Source: JAKFWI01 sp031398975 (GTDB lineage Bacteria; Pseudomonadota; Alphaproteobacteria; Caulobacterales; Aquidulcibacteraceae). From it: a stretch of DNA of 35,899 bases. Shown here one piece after another: positions 8,892 to 17,259 of the stretch; the first letter of the stretch is position 1; each line of letters begins with the position of its first letter. Below the pieces are notes generated by a model. It did no database searches. It was not told the DNA's origin and worked only from the letters and a program-made list of their open reading frames with translations. Made by a program: the position numbers and the translations under genes. Location: assembly GCA_031398975.1 (NCBI GenBank), contig JANNOI010000058.1, positions 1 to 35,899 of the forward strand, in the 5' to 3' direction.

Positions 8892-8976
8892 CCGGTCGAT
8901 CGGGAGCAGCCTGAAGCCCAGGGGGCTGGGGGGGCTGATGAAATCTGGGCCACCGCCGCTTGATCCGATCGACCGG
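8892..8976. repeat. Perfect 12-base inverted repeat enclosing 61 bases
   Basis: CCGGTCGATCGG at 8892-8903 pairs exactly with CCGATCGACCGG at 8965-8976. Inside is a second G-rich hairpin-forming segment (AGCCC-AGGG-GGGCT). The whole 85-base unit could fold as a long branched RNA hairpin. No known RNA family was recognised. Confidence 0.55.
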
Positions 8977-9010
8977 CCTACACACCATCGTTCCCGATAC
9001 CGGTGGGCGC

Positions 9011-9053
9011 AAGCTCGAAATGCGGTGACGCGCAATTACAATTGCGAGAGCTT
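9011..9053. promoter_or_regulatory. Nested palindrome, operator-like
   Basis: A core perfect palindrome CGCAATT-AC-AATTGCG (9031-9046) is flanked by an outer inverted pair AAGCTC (9011-9016) and GAGCTT (9048-9053). The core is A+T-rich within very G+C-rich DNA and lies about 110 bases before the DUF2794 start, which suits a dimeric repressor or activator site. No specific regulator is assigned. Confidence 0.5.
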
Positions 9054-9156
9054 GTGAGCGGAATCCACGCGCCGCTGCGCCGATGGGGCGGGTGTGAATA
9101 AATTGAAAAATCAACTTGTTTGAGCAGGCAGGCTTTTCGGAGACCCCTCACACATC

Positions 9157-9477
9157 ATGCACATAACGACGGCCCCGAAGGTCTTTTTCGAACGCGCGGA
9201 GCTAAACCGCATCCTTACGTTGTACGGACGGATGGTGGCGCGCGGGGAATGGCGCGATTACGCTCTCGACGCGCTGGAGCGGCGGGCGGTGTTTTCGATT
9301 TTCCGCCGCGCCAGCGAATCGCCGCTCTACCAGGTCGAAAAGCGCCCCGAGCTCGCGCGCCGGACGGGCGCTTATGCGGTGATCGCGCCAGGCGCGCTGG
9401 TGCTGCGCCGGGGCCATGATCTGGAGCGCGTGCTGCGCGTGCTCGAACCCAGGCGCGTGCGCGTGGTCGATCCTTGA
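9157..9477 (+). CDS. DUF2794 domain protein
   Basis: A 106-residue soluble protein of the alphaproteobacterial DUF2794 family, recognised from the pattern RMVARGEWRDYALD, then FSIFRRASESPLYQVEKRP and a late YAVIAPGALVLRRGHDLERVL. The function of the family is not known. No signal peptide or membrane segment. ATG 9157 has a GGAGA about 14 bases upstream, a rather distant ribosome site. It is a single gene followed by a strong terminator. Confidence 0.9.
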   Translation: MHITTAPKVFFERAELNRILTLYGRMVARGEWRDYALDALERRAVFSIFRRASESPLYQVEKRPELARRTGAYAVIAPGALVLRRGHDLERVLRVLEPRRVRVVDP

Positions 9478-9495
9478 TGGCGCATAGGGCAAAGA

Positions 9496-9526
9496 AAAAC
9501 GCCCCGGCGCGGGGCCGGGGCGTTTT
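9496..9526. terminator. Two-way intrinsic terminator between convergent genes
   Basis: A perfect 13-base stem (AAAACGCCCCGGC at 9496-9508, GCCGGGGCGTTTT at 9514-9526) with a 5-base loop. The T tract at one end and A tract at the other allow it to stop transcription of the DUF2794 gene (+) and of the Bax-inhibitor-1 gene (-), which end at 9477 and 9548. Confidence 0.92.
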
Positions 9527-9547
9527 GGTTGAGGTCGGTAATCCCGT

Positions 9548-10282
9548 TCAGTCTCGCGAGCTCATCAGGCTCAGGATGAATTGGAACAGGTTGATGAAGT
9601 TCAGATAGAGGCTCAGCGCGCCGTAGGTGGTGGCCACCGCCAGCGAGCGCTGGTCCCCTTGCAGCTCGAAATAGGTGTATTTCAGGCGCTGCGTGTCATA
9701 GGCGGTGAGGCCGGCGAAGATCAGCAGGCCGATCACCGAGATCGCAAAGCTCAGCGCGCTGGACGCGATGAACATGTTCACGATGCTGGCGAGGATCAGC
9801 CCGAACAGGCCCATCACCAGGAAGGTGCCGAACCCGGTCAGATCGCGCTTGGTGGTGTACCCCCACAGGCTCAGCGCCGCGAAAGCGCCCGAGGTGACGG
9901 TGAAGGCCTTGGCCACGTCCAGCATGCCGCCCGGGCGGCCGGCGTACACGGTGACCAGCGCACCCATGCCGACGCCGATCAGCGCCACCACCGACCAATA
10001 GACCAGCGAGGCGCCGGTGGGCGAGGGATTACGCATCGCGAACGACGAGATGAGCAGGATCGCCAGCGGCCCGAACATCACCACCCAGCGAAGCGGCGTG
10101 CCGAAGACCAGCGCCATCGCCGCCGGCGAGGACGCCACGGCGAACGAGAGGATCGCCGTCAGCGCCAGGCCCAACGCCATCTTGTTAAATACGCCGAGCA
10201 TGAAGCCGCGCAGGCCGGCGTCTACGGCCATGTCGGCGCGGCCCGCCGGGATCGTGCGGGCCTGACGCAGATACTCGTTCAT
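9548..10282 (-). CDS. Bax inhibitor-1/YbhL-YccA family membrane protein
   Basis: A 244-residue inner-membrane protein with seven hydrophobic helices, of the BI-1 (TMBIM, YbhL) family. Visible hallmarks are FNKMALGLALTA at the first helix, the GMG segment in ALIGVGMGALVTVYAG, and the C-terminal LIFAGLTAYDTQRLKY followed by ALSLYLNFINLFQFILSLM. Members act as calcium-leak channels or stress modulators; the bacterial relative YccA interacts with the protease FtsH. Start chosen at ATG 10282 because a strong GGAGG lies seven bases upstream; an alternative ATG nine codons earlier has none. Transcribed alone. Confidence 0.95.
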   Translation of the reverse strand: MNEYLRQARTIPAGRADMAVDAGLRGFMLGVFNKMALGLALTAILSFAVASSPAAMALVFGTPLRWVVMFGPLAILLISSFAMRNPSPTGASLVYWSVVALIGVGMGALVTVYAGRPGGMLDVAKAFTVTSGAFAALSLWGYTTKRDLTGFGTFLVMGLFGLILASIVNMFIASSALSFAISVIGLLIFAGLTAYDTQRLKYTYFELQGDQRSLAVATTYGALSLYLNFINLFQFILSLMSSRD

Positions 10283-10668
10283 TTCCAACCTCCGTTGCTT
10301 CGAAACCACAGCCTCGAAACAGACCTATGATATGAGGTGACTATCAACGCTTGGCAAGCAATCCACGCTGATCGCGCCCTTGCGCGCGCGGCCAAGCGCC
10401 TTACGCGGCCCTGCGGCGGGCGTACGCGGCGCTGCGCAGAGGCGGGGACGACGGACCCGAGACGGGGTAACAGCGTAGCCTCGGGGAGCGGGACCCATAC
10501 CCTTAATCGGGCGTAGCCATGGCGCTTCCGTCGACCCCGGCCGGACCCTATATCTGCGGCGGTCCCGGTTGGAGCGACGGCGCTGAAACGATGCGCCCGC
10601 GAGGCGGCCTCTCCGGGGGCCCTCCTGCGGGCAGGTGAGGCGCGGGCTGGGGAGGATAGAAAGCGCGA
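10283..10668. other. 386-base divergent region between the BI-1 gene and the penicillin-binding protein
   Basis: No gene is supported. On the minus strand TTGCCA (10357-10352) and TATCAT (10332-10327) could be a -35/-10 pair for the BI-1 gene, but the 19-base spacing is long. The middle (about 10440-10520) contains two copies of GCGTAGCC and a CCCGAG...CTCGGG pair, suggesting a folded RNA or a degenerate interspersed palindrome. The final stretch carries GGGGAGGATAG, the ribosome site of the penicillin-binding protein gene. Confidence 0.35.
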
Positions 10669-13011
10669 TTGGCTGAGTCCGAGGATCCCCCACCGCCGCC
10701 GGACGCTTCGCCACCCGCCGGGGGCGAAGGCGGCCAGCCTACGCCGGAGGGACCGGCCGCGAGCGCCCCGCCCTCTGCGCCTCTGTCCCCCCCTGAACAG
10801 CCGCCTGAAACGCCGCTTGCGCCGCCGGCCGTCGCTGCGGAACCGGAAGCAGAGCCCCCAGGCGAATCCCCGCCGCGGCCCGCCGCTGCGCCCCCGGGGC
10901 TCGAGGCGGAGGAGCCGGCAGGAACGTTCGAGATCGGCCCCGAGCGTCCCCCGCAAGGCCCCGCCGCTTCCCCGCGCGCTGCGCCCGTGGACGCCAAAGC
11001 GCGCGATAGCGCGCCCGCCGCAGAGGCATGGCGGCGCAAACCTCCGGGCGGGTCCCCTCCGCCGGCCCCGCTGACCGGCCAGGATGCGCGCCGCGTTGCG
11101 CTGGTGGCGGGCTGGACTGCGGTGGCCATGGCGGCTCTGGCGGCAGGCTTTTTCCTTTATGTCACCTGGGGCATCCCCTCGACGAGGGATCTCTGGTCCG
11201 CCACCGACAATCCGAGCCTTACCTTCCTCGACCGCCATGGCCGGGCCATCATGCGCGAGGGCGCGCGCAACGCCCCCCCGGTCGATATCGAGACGCTGCC
11301 TTCCTACGTGGGCGAGGCGGTGATCGCGATCGAGGACCGGCGCTTCTACGACCATTTCGGGGTGGATTTCGGCGGGCTGATCCGCGCGGCGGCTTCCAAC
11401 TGGCGGGCCGGGCGGGTGGTCCAGGGCGGCTCCACCATCACCCAGCAGCTCGCCAAGAACCTGTTCTTGACCAATGAGCGGACCTTCCGCCGCAAGGCGC
11501 AGGAGGTCGTGCTCGCGCTGTGGCTTGAGAACAAATTCACCAAGCGCCAGATCCTCGCGCTCTATCTGTCGCGGGTCTATCTCGGCGCCGGGGCCTGGGG
11601 CGTCGAAGCCGCCGCGGAGCGCTATTTCGACAAGCCGGCCGCGGAGCTGACGCTCTCCGAAGCCGCTCTGCTGGCGGGTTTGCTAAAGGCGCCCTCGCGG
11701 CTGAACCCCGCCTCCCAGGACACCGCCGCCAAGGCGCGCGCGAAAGTGGTGCTCGATGAGATGCTGGCCGAAGGCTACATCACCCGCGCCGCCCATGACG
11801 CCGCGCTGAAGGCGCCGCTCTCGATCAGCCGCTACAATCCGAACGGCAATCTGGGCTATTTCCGCGATTGGGTGGATGGGGCGCTGAACCGCATCCTCGC
11901 CGGCCAGCGCGACGATTTCATCATCGAGACCACGCTCGACCTCGACGCCCAGCGGGCGGGGGAATTGGCGGTGGACGAAGTGCTGGAGAGCGAGGGGAGC
12001 CTGCGCAAAGCGTCCCAGGCCGCTTTGATCGCCATGGACAAGACCGGCGGCGTGCGGGCGATGGTGGGGGGCCGGGGCTACGGCAAGGCCGACGGCCAGA
12101 GCGAGTTCAACCGCGCCACCCAGGCCCGCCGCCAGCCCGGCTCGGCGTTCAAATTCTTCATCTACATGGCCGCGATGACCAAGGGGCTCACCCCCTGGAC
12201 GGTGCGCGACGACGCCCCGATCGTCATCGGCGATTGGGCGCCGGGCAATTACGAGGACAAGTATTTCGGCCCCGTCACGCTCTCGGCCGCGTATGCGAAA
12301 TCGCTGAACATGGTCGCGATCCAGATCGCCAACGAGATCGGGGGCCAGGCGGTGCTCGAAACGGCCCGCCGCCTCGGGGTGCGGACCAAGCTGTTCAATT
12401 ACCGCTCGCTCGCGCTCGGCGCGCAGGAATTGCCGCTGATCGAGCTGACGACGGCCTATGGCGTGATGGCCAATAACGGCTACGCGCTCGAGCCCTACGG
12501 CCTAACGAGCGTACGCCGCGCCAACGGCCAGATCTTGTGGGCGCGCCGGCCCGACCCGCCCGAGCAGGTGGTGGACGAGCGGACCCTGCGGCTCATGAAT
12601 TATCTGGGCGAACGGGTGGTGACGGCCGGGACCGGGACGGCGGCCCGGATCGAAGGCCGCCAGATCGCCGGCAAGACCGGCACCGGCAACGAATATCGCG
12701 ACGCCTGGTTTTTGGGCTACACGCCGGGCCTGGCGGCGGGGGTGTGGGTCGGCAACGACGATTTCACCCCGACCACGAAGATCACCGGCGGCATGCTGCC
12801 GGCCCAGATCTGGCGGCGCTTCATGCTGGTGGCGATGCGGGACACGCCCGTAGAGCCGCTGCTGATGCCCCGCGAGGAGGATTTCCCGGCCCCGGTCCTG
12901 CAGGAGGTGTTCACCGCCCCCCCGATCGAGATGCCGGCTCTATCGGCGATCGAGGCCGGCCCCGCACCTGCTGCGCCACCGCCCACCCCGACTGGGGGCG
13001 GCGACGGCTAA
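10669..13011 (+). CDS. Bifunctional penicillin-binding protein (GT51 + transpeptidase), PBP1 type
   Basis: A class A PBP of 780 residues that polymerises and cross-links peptidoglycan in the periplasm. Residues 1-140 are an unusual cytosolic head rich in Pro, Ala and Glu; a single membrane helix spans about 142-165. The GT51 domain has the catalytic E222 in EDRRFYDHFGVD, then GGSTITQQLAKNLFL and the RKAQEVVLALWLE segment. The transpeptidase has S492 in PGSAFKFF (SxxK), S545 in SLNM (SxN) and KTGTG at K669. The start is a TTG at 10669, the first in-frame start after GGAGG; a later start is possible because the head is low complexity. A Pro-rich C-tail follows the transpeptidase. Confidence 0.95.
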   Translation: MAESEDPPPPPDASPPAGGEGGQPTPEGPAASAPPSAPLSPPEQPPETPLAPPAVAAEPEAEPPGESPPRPAAAPPGLEAEEPAGTFEIGPERPPQGPAASPRAAPVDAKARDSAPAAEAWRRKPPGGSPPPAPLTGQDARRVALVAGWTAVAMAALAAGFFLYVTWGIPSTRDLWSATDNPSLTFLDRHGRAIMREGARNAPPVDIETLPSYVGEAVIAIEDRRFYDHFGVDFGGLIRAAASNWRAGRVVQGGSTITQQLAKNLFLTNERTFRRKAQEVVLALWLENKFTKRQILALYLSRVYLGAGAWGVEAAAERYFDKPAAELTLSEAALLAGLLKAPSRLNPASQDTAAKARAKVVLDEMLAEGYITRAAHDAALKAPLSISRYNPNGNLGYFRDWVDGALNRILAGQRDDFIIETTLDLDAQRAGELAVDEVLESEGSLRKASQAALIAMDKTGGVRAMVGGRGYGKADGQSEFNRATQARRQPGSAFKFFIYMAAMTKGLTPWTVRDDAPIVIGDWAPGNYEDKYFGPVTLSAAYAKSLNMVAIQIANEIGGQAVLETARRLGVRTKLFNYRSLALGAQELPLIELTTAYGVMANNGYALEPYGLTSVRRANGQILWARRPDPPEQVVDERTLRLMNYLGERVVTAGTGTAARIEGRQIAGKTGTGNEYRDAWFLGYTPGLAAGVWVGNDDFTPTTKITGGMLPAQIWRRFMLVAMRDTPVEPLLMPREEDFPAPVLQEVFTAPPIEMPALSAIEAGPAPAAPPPTPTGGGDG

Positions 13012-13017
13012 AAGGCC

Positions 13018-13770
13018 TTATTCCCAGGCGCCGTAAGCGTGCAGTTCGGGCCCGTGGCGGCGCAGCCACGCCCGCTCGCGCAACGGTTCGCCGACGCATT
13101 TGCGCACCAGCGCCCAGAAGCGCGGGGAATGGTTCATCTCCCGCAGATGCGCCACCTCGTGGGCGACGAGATAATCGAGCACGCTGGGCGGGGCGAGGAT
13201 CACCCGCCACGAGAACGCCAGCACGCCCGCCGCGCTGCACGAGCCCCAGCGCGAGCGCGTGTCCTTCAGCGCCACCCGCGTTGGCGCGACCCCAAGCGTC
13301 TCCGCATGGACCGCGATCGCCCGCTCGATATCGGCTTGCGCCTGCGCCACCAGAAACCGCTTCACCCGCCGCGCGAACGCGGCCGTATCCGGCGCGCCCA
13401 GCGCCAGCACCCCCGCCTCCAGGCGCGCCGGCGCACGCCCGGGAACGAGCCGCAGCACGACGGGCGCGCCGCGGATCGGGACGATCGCGTCCGGCGCGAA
13501 CGGCTTGGCCTCCGGCAGGAGCGCCAATTGCTGGGCGATCCAGCCCGCCCGCTCGGCCGCGAACGCCATCGCCTTGCCGGCCTGGCGCTTGGACGGGGCG
13601 ATCGCCAGCGCGCGCCGCCGCGCCCCGTCGATGCGCACCGCCACCCGGCGCGCGCGCGGATTGATGACCAGCACCACCGCCACCGGCCCGCCGGGCCCGC
13701 CCTCCAGCTCGATCACATCGGAAGAAGCAGCCGTAGCTGCGCGAATCACCGCCATGCCCCATGCTCGCAT
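13018..13770 (-). CDS. YgjP-like (DUF45) zinc metallopeptidase
   Basis: A 250-residue protein of the YgjP/DUF45, M48-like group. The zinc site is HEVAHLREMNH: H204, E205, H208 and third ligand H214. Upstream of it is the family segment DTRSRWGSCSAAGVLAFSWRVILAP. No signal peptide, so probably cytosolic. Substrate unknown. It converges on the penicillin-binding protein gene, with only six bases between the stops. ATG 13770 is used; an ATG five codons later is equally possible, since neither has a good ribosome site. Confidence 0.9.
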   Translation of the reverse strand: MRAWGMAVIRAATAASSDVIELEGGPGGPVAVVLVINPRARRVAVRIDGARRRALAIAPSKRQAGKAMAFAAERAGWIAQQLALLPEAKPFAPDAIVPIRGAPVVLRLVPGRAPARLEAGVLALGAPDTAAFARRVKRFLVAQAQADIERAIAVHAETLGVAPTRVALKDTRSRWGSCSAAGVLAFSWRVILAPPSVLDYLVAHEVAHLREMNHSPRFWALVRKCVGEPLRERAWLRRHGPELHAYGAWE

Positions 13771-13803
13771 ACCCTGCCCGCGCCCGGACAGCCGATGCGC
13801 CAG

Positions 13804-15093
13804 CTAGGCCGGCTCAGCCATCCGCTCGGCGATGGCGCCGGGGCGCTTCCTGTGGGCCATGGCGCGCATGAATTCGCGCATGCGGGGATAGATTTCGGTG
13901 GCGAAGCGCCGGCCGTTGAACACCCCGTAATGCCCGACGCCCGGCTGCACGTAATCGACGCGCATCTCGTCCGGCAGGGACGCGCACAGGTCGTGGGCGG
14001 CTTGGGTCTGGCCGATGCCGGAAATGTCGTCCCGCTCGCCCTCCACGGTCATCAGCGCGACGCGGCGCACCTTGTTGGGCCGCACCGCCTGGCCGCGATG
14101 GCGCAGCTGGCCGCGGGCGAGGGTGTATTCCTGGAAGACGTCACGGATCGTCTGCAGGTAGAATTCCTCGGTCAGATCCATGACCGAGAGGTATTCGTCA
14201 TAGAACTCGCGATGCTTGTGCACGCTGTCCCCGTCCCCGGACACGAGCTGCTGGAAAAATTCGCGGTGTTTCTTGACGTGGCTGGACAGGTTCATGCCCA
14301 TGAAGCTCGCCAATTGCACGAAACCTGGATAGACGCGCCGGAACGCGCCAGGATAGAGCGCCGGCACGGTGTGGATCATGTTCGCCTCGAACCAGGCGAA
14401 CGGCTTTTCCTGCGCCAGCTTGTTGGGCGCGGTGGGGGAGCGGCGCGCATCGATGGGGGAGCCCATGAAGGTCATGCTCGCGGGCAGGGCCGGATGGTCG
14501 TTCTCGTCCATCAGCGACACGGCCGACAGGACGGGCGGCCCCGGCTGGCATACCGCCACCACGTGCGCGCCTGGCCCGACTTCGTTGAGCATCGCCATCA
14601 CGTGGTCGATGTAATCGTGCAGATCGAACCGCCCGGCGACGATGGGCGCCATGCGCGCGTCGCTCCAATCGGAGATGTAGACCTCGTAATCGGGCAGGAA
14701 CGTCTCGACCGTGCCGCGCAGCAGGGTGGCGTAATGGCCCGACAGCGGGGCGACCAGAAGGACGCGCGGGTCTGGCCGCTTCTTGCCCGCCTTCGCGAGG
14801 GCCTCCTTGTCCCGCACGAAATGCACGAGCCCGCACCAGGGTGTGGACCAGACCGTCTTCGGCGTCACCGCCACATCGATCCCGGCCACACGCGTGCGGG
14901 TGATTTTCCAGTCCGGCTTGCCGTAGCGGCGGGTGATGCTTTCGAACACGTCCGCCGCCGCGGCCGCCTTGCGGGAGGCCTCGGTGTCGGCGGCGAAATT
15001 GAAGGGCGAGCGCAGCATCGCGCTCTGCGCCATGGCGGCGGCGCGAAGCGGGGTCAGCGCGATCTGGTTAAGCTCGTACAAGGAATAGAGCAT
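13804..15093 (-). CDS. phaZ: Intracellular polyhydroxyalkanoate depolymerase
   Basis: A 429-residue alpha/beta hydrolase that mobilises stored polyhydroxybutyrate. The N-terminus MLYSLYELNQIALTPLRAAA and the VWSTPWCGLVHF segment are typical of intracellular PhaZ. The nucleophile is a cysteine, C182 in VAVCQPGPP, as in the Ralstonia PhaZ1 type, not the serine of extracellular enzymes. Candidate Asp and His of the triad sit in EGERDDISG and VGHYGVFNGRRF. There is no signal peptide, consistent with cytosolic granules. Start at ATG 15093; the upstream frame is not conserved-looking. It shares strand with the YgjP-like gene, 33 bases apart, but no functional link is evident. Confidence 0.95.
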   Translation of the reverse strand: MLYSLYELNQIALTPLRAAAMAQSAMLRSPFNFAADTEASRKAAAAADVFESITRRYGKPDWKITRTRVAGIDVAVTPKTVWSTPWCGLVHFVRDKEALAKAGKKRPDPRVLLVAPLSGHYATLLRGTVETFLPDYEVYISDWSDARMAPIVAGRFDLHDYIDHVMAMLNEVGPGAHVVAVCQPGPPVLSAVSLMDENDHPALPASMTFMGSPIDARRSPTAPNKLAQEKPFAWFEANMIHTVPALYPGAFRRVYPGFVQLASFMGMNLSSHVKKHREFFQQLVSGDGDSVHKHREFYDEYLSVMDLTEEFYLQTIRDVFQEYTLARGQLRHRGQAVRPNKVRRVALMTVEGERDDISGIGQTQAAHDLCASLPDEMRVDYVQPGVGHYGVFNGRRFATEIYPRMREFMRAMAHRKRPGAIAERMAEPA

Positions 15094-15176
15094 CGTCCCC
15101 CCCAAACTCGCCCGCATGCTGCGCTGCGTCAAGGCGCGCTTCGCGCCCGCAAAAGACAAGCCTTGCACACAAAGGT

Positions 15177-15860
15177 TTATTTCAAGCCCGCGCGGAGGCA
15201 AGCGGCGGCGTCATTCGGCGCCAGCGAAGAGGGAAACAGCGCGCGCAGGCGCCAATCGGGGCCCATCAGGTAGAAATAGGAGGTGTGGTCGATCGTATAG
15301 CCCATCGTCGATCCCGGGTCGGGCGTGCGCTGCCAGCCGACGCGGAAGGCCTTCGCCGCCGCCCCCACCTGCTCGGGCGAGCCCGTAAGCCCAACGAGAC
15401 CCGCCGGAAACACGTCCGCGCTCACGTAAGAAGCAAGCGCCTCCGGCGTGTCCCGCGCGGGGTCGAGGGATACGAGCACGGGCTGGATCGTGCGGCCCTG
15501 CTCGCCCAGGGCGTCGATGGCCTTGCGGGCCATCACCAGCGAGGCGGGGCAGATGTCGGGGCAATAGGTGAAGCCGAAATAGAGCAGGGTGGGCGCGCCG
15601 GTGAAATCGGCCTGGGTGACGGGCCGCTTCGTCTGGTCCGTCAGCGCGATGGGTCCGCCCACCTGGTCGTTCGCCCCCAGCACGCACCCCGCCCCCGGCG
15701 TGCTCGCCGGCGCGCCCGGGCGGGTGTAGTACAAAGCGCCGGCGATCGCGGCGAGCCCGCCCGCCAGCGCAAGCCCCGCGGCGACGCCCGAGGCCCGCTT
15801 GTGGAACGCTTCCTGCTTGCGCGCCGCATCCTGCCTGGAAGGCGTCTTCTGCTCGGCCAT
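15177..15860 (-). CDS. SCO/SenC family copper metallochaperone
   Basis: A 227-residue membrane-anchored thioredoxin-fold protein that delivers copper to cytochrome c oxidase. One N-terminal helix spans about residues 23-45. The copper-binding CxxxC is C100 and C104 in FGFTYCPDICP, and the distant ligand is H192 in YTIDHTSYFYLMGPD. Start at ATG 15860, which has no ribosome site; a TTGTAT hexamer ends about ten bases upstream, so the transcript could be leaderless. It is divergent from regB, 61 bases apart. In Rhodobacter the SCO homologue senC/prrC is also next to regB, so the pairing of redox regulator and oxidase assembly factor is conserved here. Confidence 0.95.
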   Translation of the reverse strand: MAEQKTPSRQDAARKQEAFHKRASGVAAGLALAGGLAAIAGALYYTRPGAPASTPGAGCVLGANDQVGGPIALTDQTKRPVTQADFTGAPTLLYFGFTYCPDICPASLVMARKAIDALGEQGRTIQPVLVSLDPARDTPEALASYVSADVFPAGLVGLTGSPEQVGAAAKAFRVGWQRTPDPGSTMGYTIDHTSYFYLMGPDWRLRALFPSSLAPNDAAACLRAGLK

Positions 15861-15921
15861 GCAGGGGCCATACAAAAGGCCGGCGCCGGCGTCAAAGCCT
15901 GCGCGCCGGAAGGGAGACGGC
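15861..15921. promoter_or_regulatory. Divergent SCO/regB promoter region with a perfect 12-base palindrome
   Basis: The 61-base gap contains GCCGGCGCCGGC (15879-15890), a perfect self-complementary 12-mer, centred between the two divergent starts. On the minus strand TTTGAC lies on one side and TTGTAT on the other with the palindrome as spacer. This placement would let a single dimeric regulator act on both genes. GGAAGGGAGA at its right end is the ribosome site for regB. Confidence 0.45.
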
Positions 15922-17259
15922 TTGGGCAACGCGTTCGATCTGCTGCGCCAGAGGGGGGAGAGCTGGTGGGCCCTGCCCGGGCGGGTGCGCCTGCGCACGC
16001 TGATCCTGCTGCGCTGGATGGCGGTGGCGGGGCAGAGCGCGGCCGTCCTCGTCGTCCATTTCGCGCTGGGCTTCAACTTGCCGCTGGGCGCAGCGCTCGG
16101 GGTGATCGCGGCCAGCGCCTGGGTCAATCTGGTGCTGATGATCACGCTCCCGTCCCAGCGCCTGGTGCGGGAATGGGAGGCGGCGGCCCAGCTCGGCTAC
16201 GACCTGCTGCAATTGGCGCTCCTGATCGGGCTTACCGGGGGCGTCGACAATCCGTTCATGCTGCTGTTCATCGCGCCCGTGGCGGTGGCGGCCACCGTGC
16301 TGCGTCCGTCGGTGACGGCGGGCCTGGCGGGCCTGGCGTTCGTCTGCGTGGGCGCGCTCGCCGTATGGGGGGCGCCGCTGCCCTGGGTGGACGGCCAGAG
16401 GCTCGATCTCCCGGGGCCTTACCGCGCCGGCCTTTCGGCGGCGGTGCTGGTGGGCTTGGGCTTCACCGGCGTCTATGCGTGGCGGGTTGCGGCGGAGCAG
16501 GAGCGGCTGGGCGCGGCGCTGGCGGCGGTGCAGGCGGTGCTCTCCCGGGAGCAGAAATTCTCCGCGCTCGGAGGCCTCGCAGCCGCGGCGGCGCACGAAT
16601 TGGGCACGCCTTTGGCGACCATCCATCTGGTGGCCAAGGAGATGGCGCGCAGCCTCCCGCCGGGTTCGCCCCTCACCGAGGACGTCCAGCTCCTGATCTC
16701 GCAGAGCGAACGCTGCCGCGACATCCTGCGCCAGCTCGCCCAGCGCCCCGAGGCCGCAGACGCCGTGCACGCCCGCCTCAGCCTCTCCGCCCTGCTGGGG
16801 GAGGCGGCCCAAGCCCATCGCGGGCTCGGGGTGGAGGTGGCGCTTTCGGCGACCCCGATGCGCGGGGGCCCCGGCGCGTCGGAGCCCGAGCTGCGCCGCA
16901 TGCCGGAGATCATCCATGGGATCGCCAATCTGGTGGAGAATGCGGTGGGGTTCGCGGCCTCGACCGTGGAGGTGGCGGCCCGCTGGTCCGGGACCGAGAT
17001 CGAGATCGCGGTGCGCGACGACGGGCCGGGCTTTCCGGCTTCCGTCCTCTCCCGGCTGGGGGAGCCCTATGTGAGCGAGCGCGGCGCGGCCGTCGGCGGC
17101 GGTCTCGGCCTTGGCTTCTTTATCGCCAAGACGCTTTTGGAGCGCACCGGCGCGCGGGTGGAATTCTTCAACCGCGCAGCGCCCCGGACCGGGGCGGTAG
17201 TGCGCGCCACCTGGCGGCGGGCCGATATCGAAGCGCCGGCGCTGAGCGCGCCCGGTTGA
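15922..17259 (+). CDS. regB: Redox sensor histidine kinase RegB/PrrB/ActS
   Basis: Membrane sensor kinase of the RegBA global redox system. About six hydrophobic helices fill residues 25-170 and include GGVDNPF at 106-112, the RegB quinone-sensing heptapeptide type. The H-box is LAAAAAHELGTPLATIHL with phospho-acceptor H225; the redox-active cysteine is C265 in SERCRDILRQ. Both numbers coincide with those I recall for Rhodobacter capsulatus RegB. The ATPase domain has LVENAVGFA, DDGPGFP and GGGLGLGFFIAKTLLE. Start is TTG 15922 with GGAAGGGAGA just upstream; the longer frame begins inside the SCO gene. Length 445. It is followed by regA after 53 bases. Confidence 0.95.
   Translation: MGNAFDLLRQRGESWWALPGRVRLRTLILLRWMAVAGQSAAVLVVHFALGFNLPLGAALGVIAASAWVNLVLMITLPSQRLVREWEAAAQLGYDLLQLALLIGLTGGVDNPFMLLFIAPVAVAATVLRPSVTAGLAGLAFVCVGALAVWGAPLPWVDGQRLDLPGPYRAGLSAAVLVGLGFTGVYAWRVAAEQERLGAALAAVQAVLSREQKFSALGGLAAAAAHELGTPLATIHLVAKEMARSLPPGSPLTEDVQLLISQSERCRDILRQLAQRPEAADAVHARLSLSALLGEAAQAHRGLGVEVALSATPMRGGPGASEPELRRMPEIIHGIANLVENAVGFAASTVEVAARWSGTEIEIAVRDDGPGFPASVLSRLGEPYVSERGAAVGGGLGLGFFIAKTLLERTGARVEFFNRAAPRTGAVVRATWRRADIEAPALSAPG

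Larger units (their letters stand above)
8706..9156. promoter_or_regulatory. 451-base divergent region between the GldA-like and DUF2794 genes
   Basis: No protein gene is supported here. It should hold promoters for the leftward exporter operon and the rightward DUF2794 gene. Distinct structures are: a perfect 10-base stem GCGCTTTCCA/TGGAAAGCGC (8748-8757 with 8764-8773); a perfect 12-base inverted repeat CCGGTCGATCGG/CCGATCGACCGG 61 bases apart (8892-8903 and 8965-8976); and a nested palindrome at 9011-9053. The last 50 bases before the DUF2794 gene are unusually A+T-rich for this genome (AATAAATTGAAAAATCAACT), a likely promoter area, though I cannot assign -35 and -10 boxes with confidence. 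Confidence 0.5.

Noticed and set aside
13039..15273. A very long open frame (744 codons) on the plus strand opposite the YgjP-like and PHA depolymerase genes
   Set aside because: It is rich in His, Arg and Gln, has no recognisable domain, and lies fully antisense to two well-supported genes. High G+C makes stop codons rare on the opposite strand.
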